Position numbers and translations under genes: made by a program. Of a DNA stretch of 64,000 bases, positions 62,300 through 64,000 are shown piece by piece. Below the pieces are notes generated by a model. That model made no database searches. It was not told the DNA's origin and saw nothing but the letters and a program-made list of their open reading frames with translations. The DNA comes from JBBDWR01 sp040902745. GTDB lineage: Bacteria; Actinomycetota; UBA4738; HRBIN12. The stretch covers positions 70,991 through 134,990 of the forward strand of contig JBBDWR010000010.1 of NCBI GenBank assembly GCA_040902745.1, read 5' to 3'. Numbering within the stretch: position 1 is the stretch's first letter; each line of letters starts with the position of its first letter.

Positions 62300-62865
62300 G
62301 CACCCACACGATCTCCGTCCTGGTGGAAGACCGTCCGGGTGTGCTCACTCGGGTGGCGGGGCTGTTCGCGGCCCGCGGCTACAACATCGACTCCCTCGCG
62401 GTCGGCCCGACCGAGGAGGAGGGGCTGTCGCGCATGACGATCGTCGTCGATGTCGCGGCGAAGTCGCTGGAGCAGGTCACGAAGCAGCTGAACAAGCTGA
62501 TCAACGTGATCAAGATCCTGGAGCACGAGGAGTCCTCGGCGGTCGAGCGCGAGCTCGCGCTCGTGAAGGTCCGCGCCGAGGGTGACGGTCGGGCGAGGAT
62601 CATGGAGATCTGCGACGTGTTCCGCGTTCGGGTGCTGGACGTGACGCAACGGACCATGACGATCGAGGCGATCGGCACGCCGGACAAGGTCCAGGCGCTG
62701 CTCTCGCTCCTCGAGGACTACGGCGTCGTGGAGATGTCGCGCACCGGCCGGATCGCACTCGCCCGAGGCGATCGTGGCATCCGAGAACGGGTGATGCGGC
62801 CCGTCGGCAGCCGCAAGGCATCCGGCGGCGAAGATCTCCCCGACTGGACCGGCGGCGGCGTCTGA
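62296..62865 (+). CDS. ilvN: Acetolactate synthase small (regulatory) subunit
   Basis: A 189-residue regulatory subunit. The N-terminal ACT domain (ISVLVEDRPGVLTRVAGLFAARGYNIDSLAVG) binds valine for feedback control; a second small domain follows, plus a 25-residue tail (RGIRERVMRPVGSRKASGG). ATG 62296 overlaps the ilvB stop by four bases, giving coupled translation in the correct ratio. Confidence 0.95.
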   Translation: MSTHTISVLVEDRPGVLTRVAGLFAARGYNIDSLAVGPTEEEGLSRMTIVVDVAAKSLEQVTKQLNKLINVIKILEHEESSAVERELALVKVRAEGDGRARIMEICDVFRVRVLDVTQRTMTIEAIGTPDKVQALLSLLEDYGVVEMSRTGRIALARGDRGIRERVMRPVGSRKASGGEDLPDWTGGGV

Positions 62866-62944
62866 CAGCCGTCGCGCCTAACAGGTCAGGATCGAAGCGA
62901 TACGGATACGCAGGAGCAACGTCGAGACAGGAAAGGGGGTCTGG

Positions 62945-62987
62945 GGGCCTCAAGAAGGAAGCGAGCGGAGCGAGCGACCGTAGGCCC
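62945..62987. repeat. 43-base intergenic repeat, copy 1
   Basis: Starts GGGCCTCAAGAAGG and ends ACCGTAGGCCC; identical to copy 2 over all 43 bases, 50-base period. The ends (GGGCCT/AGGCCC) are inverted to each other and the core contains the near-tandem GCGAGCGGAGCGAGC, so each unit could form its own hairpin. Resembles short interspersed (REP-like) elements. Confidence 0.75.
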
Positions 62988-62994
62988 GAAGAGA

Positions 62995-63037
62995 GGGCCT
63001 CAAGAAGGAAGCGAGCGGAGCGAGCGACCGTAGGCCC
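62995..63037. repeat. 43-base intergenic repeat, copy 2
   Basis: Second identical copy, separated from the first by seven bases and ending 17 bases before the ilvC ATG. The remaining stretch up to ilvC is A-rich (CAGAAAAACAAATCTC) and lacks a normal ribosome site. Confidence 0.75.
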
Positions 63038-63054
63038 CCAGAAAAACAAATCTC

Positions 63055-64000
<946 letters not shown>

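Larger units (their letters stand above)
62941..63041. repeat. Outer inverted repeat around the ilvN-ilvC repeat pair
   Basis: CTGGGGGCCT (62941-62950) and AGGCCCCCAG (63032-63041) are perfect 10-base complements enclosing both copies of the 43-base direct repeat, so the whole intergenic block could fold into one large structure in RNA. Confidence 0.6.

Noticed and set aside
62945..63037. Short CRISPR array
   Set aside because: There are only two copies, with a 7-base gap instead of a spacer, and no cas genes.

Overview
The window is a GC-rich bacterial chromosome segment. Frequent GTG starts, chains of ATGA/GTGA overlapping stop/start codons, TANNNT -10 boxes a few bases from the start codon (leaderless-type genes), Tat-lipoprotein binding proteins and an ilvB leader peptide with a Leu-Val-Leu-Ile run all suggest an actinomycete or deep-branching relative (Actinomycetota). 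This is inferred from style; no rRNA or tRNA was seen. No CRISPR array, phage or insertion sequence was recognised.

Layout. 1-6.1 kb: the start of an MFS transporter, potA, a convergent spermidine/putrescine-type ABC set (potD-potB-potC) and a flavin amine oxidase. 6.2-10.1 kb: enoyl-CoA hydratase, NDP-forming acyl-CoA synthetase and a DMT-family permease. 10.2-26.7 kb: the core of the window, one run of same-strand genes for choline/glycine betaine: GMC choline dehydrogenase, ProV, a double-domain ProW, ProX, betaine-aldehyde-type dehydrogenase, dimethylglycine dehydrogenase-type flavoenzyme, corrinoid protein, a small 'virulence factor' family protein, methyl-THF:corrinoid methyltransferase, ferredoxin-ASKHA corrinoid activator (RACo type), a non-pyrrolysine MttB-superfamily methyltransferase and MetF. 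27.9-34.6 kb: heterotetrameric sarcosine oxidase soxBDAG on the minus strand, divergent from an IclR regulator and a cysteine-synthase-like enzyme. 34.6-37.8 kb: a second potDBC without its own ATPase gene. 37.9-55.8 kb: two acyl-CoA dehydrogenases, two PYROXD2-like flavoproteins, a second NDP-forming acyl-CoA synthetase, a TetR regulator, a degenerate Ser/Thr kinase, ROK sugar kinase, phosphoesterase lipoprotein, two beta-propeller proteins, amidase and a DAO-family amine oxidase. 55.9-64 kb: ilvD, thrC, a saccharopine-dehydrogenase-like gene, and ilvB-ilvN-ilvC behind an apparent attenuator.

How it works together (inference). Choline would be oxidised to glycine betaine, or betaine imported by ProVWX. 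One methyl group would move from betaine through MttB-like enzyme and corrinoid protein to tetrahydrofolate, with RACo repairing oxidised cobalamin. Dimethylglycine and sarcosine would then be demethylated oxidatively by the DMGDH-type enzyme and SoxBDAG to glycine, and MetF would link methyl-THF to methylene-THF. The notable point is that a corrinoid methyl-transfer module, best known from anaerobes, sits inside an otherwise oxidative betaine pathway, with no betaine-homocysteine methyltransferase visible here.

Regulation visible in the DNA: a TTGA-N8-TCAA type operator at several promoters, including the TetR intergenic region; an IclR dyad over the iclR promoter; and branched-chain amino acid attenuation ahead of ilvB. 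No gene-free stretch exceeds about 300 bases except the ilvB leader (60124-60550), which is described below.
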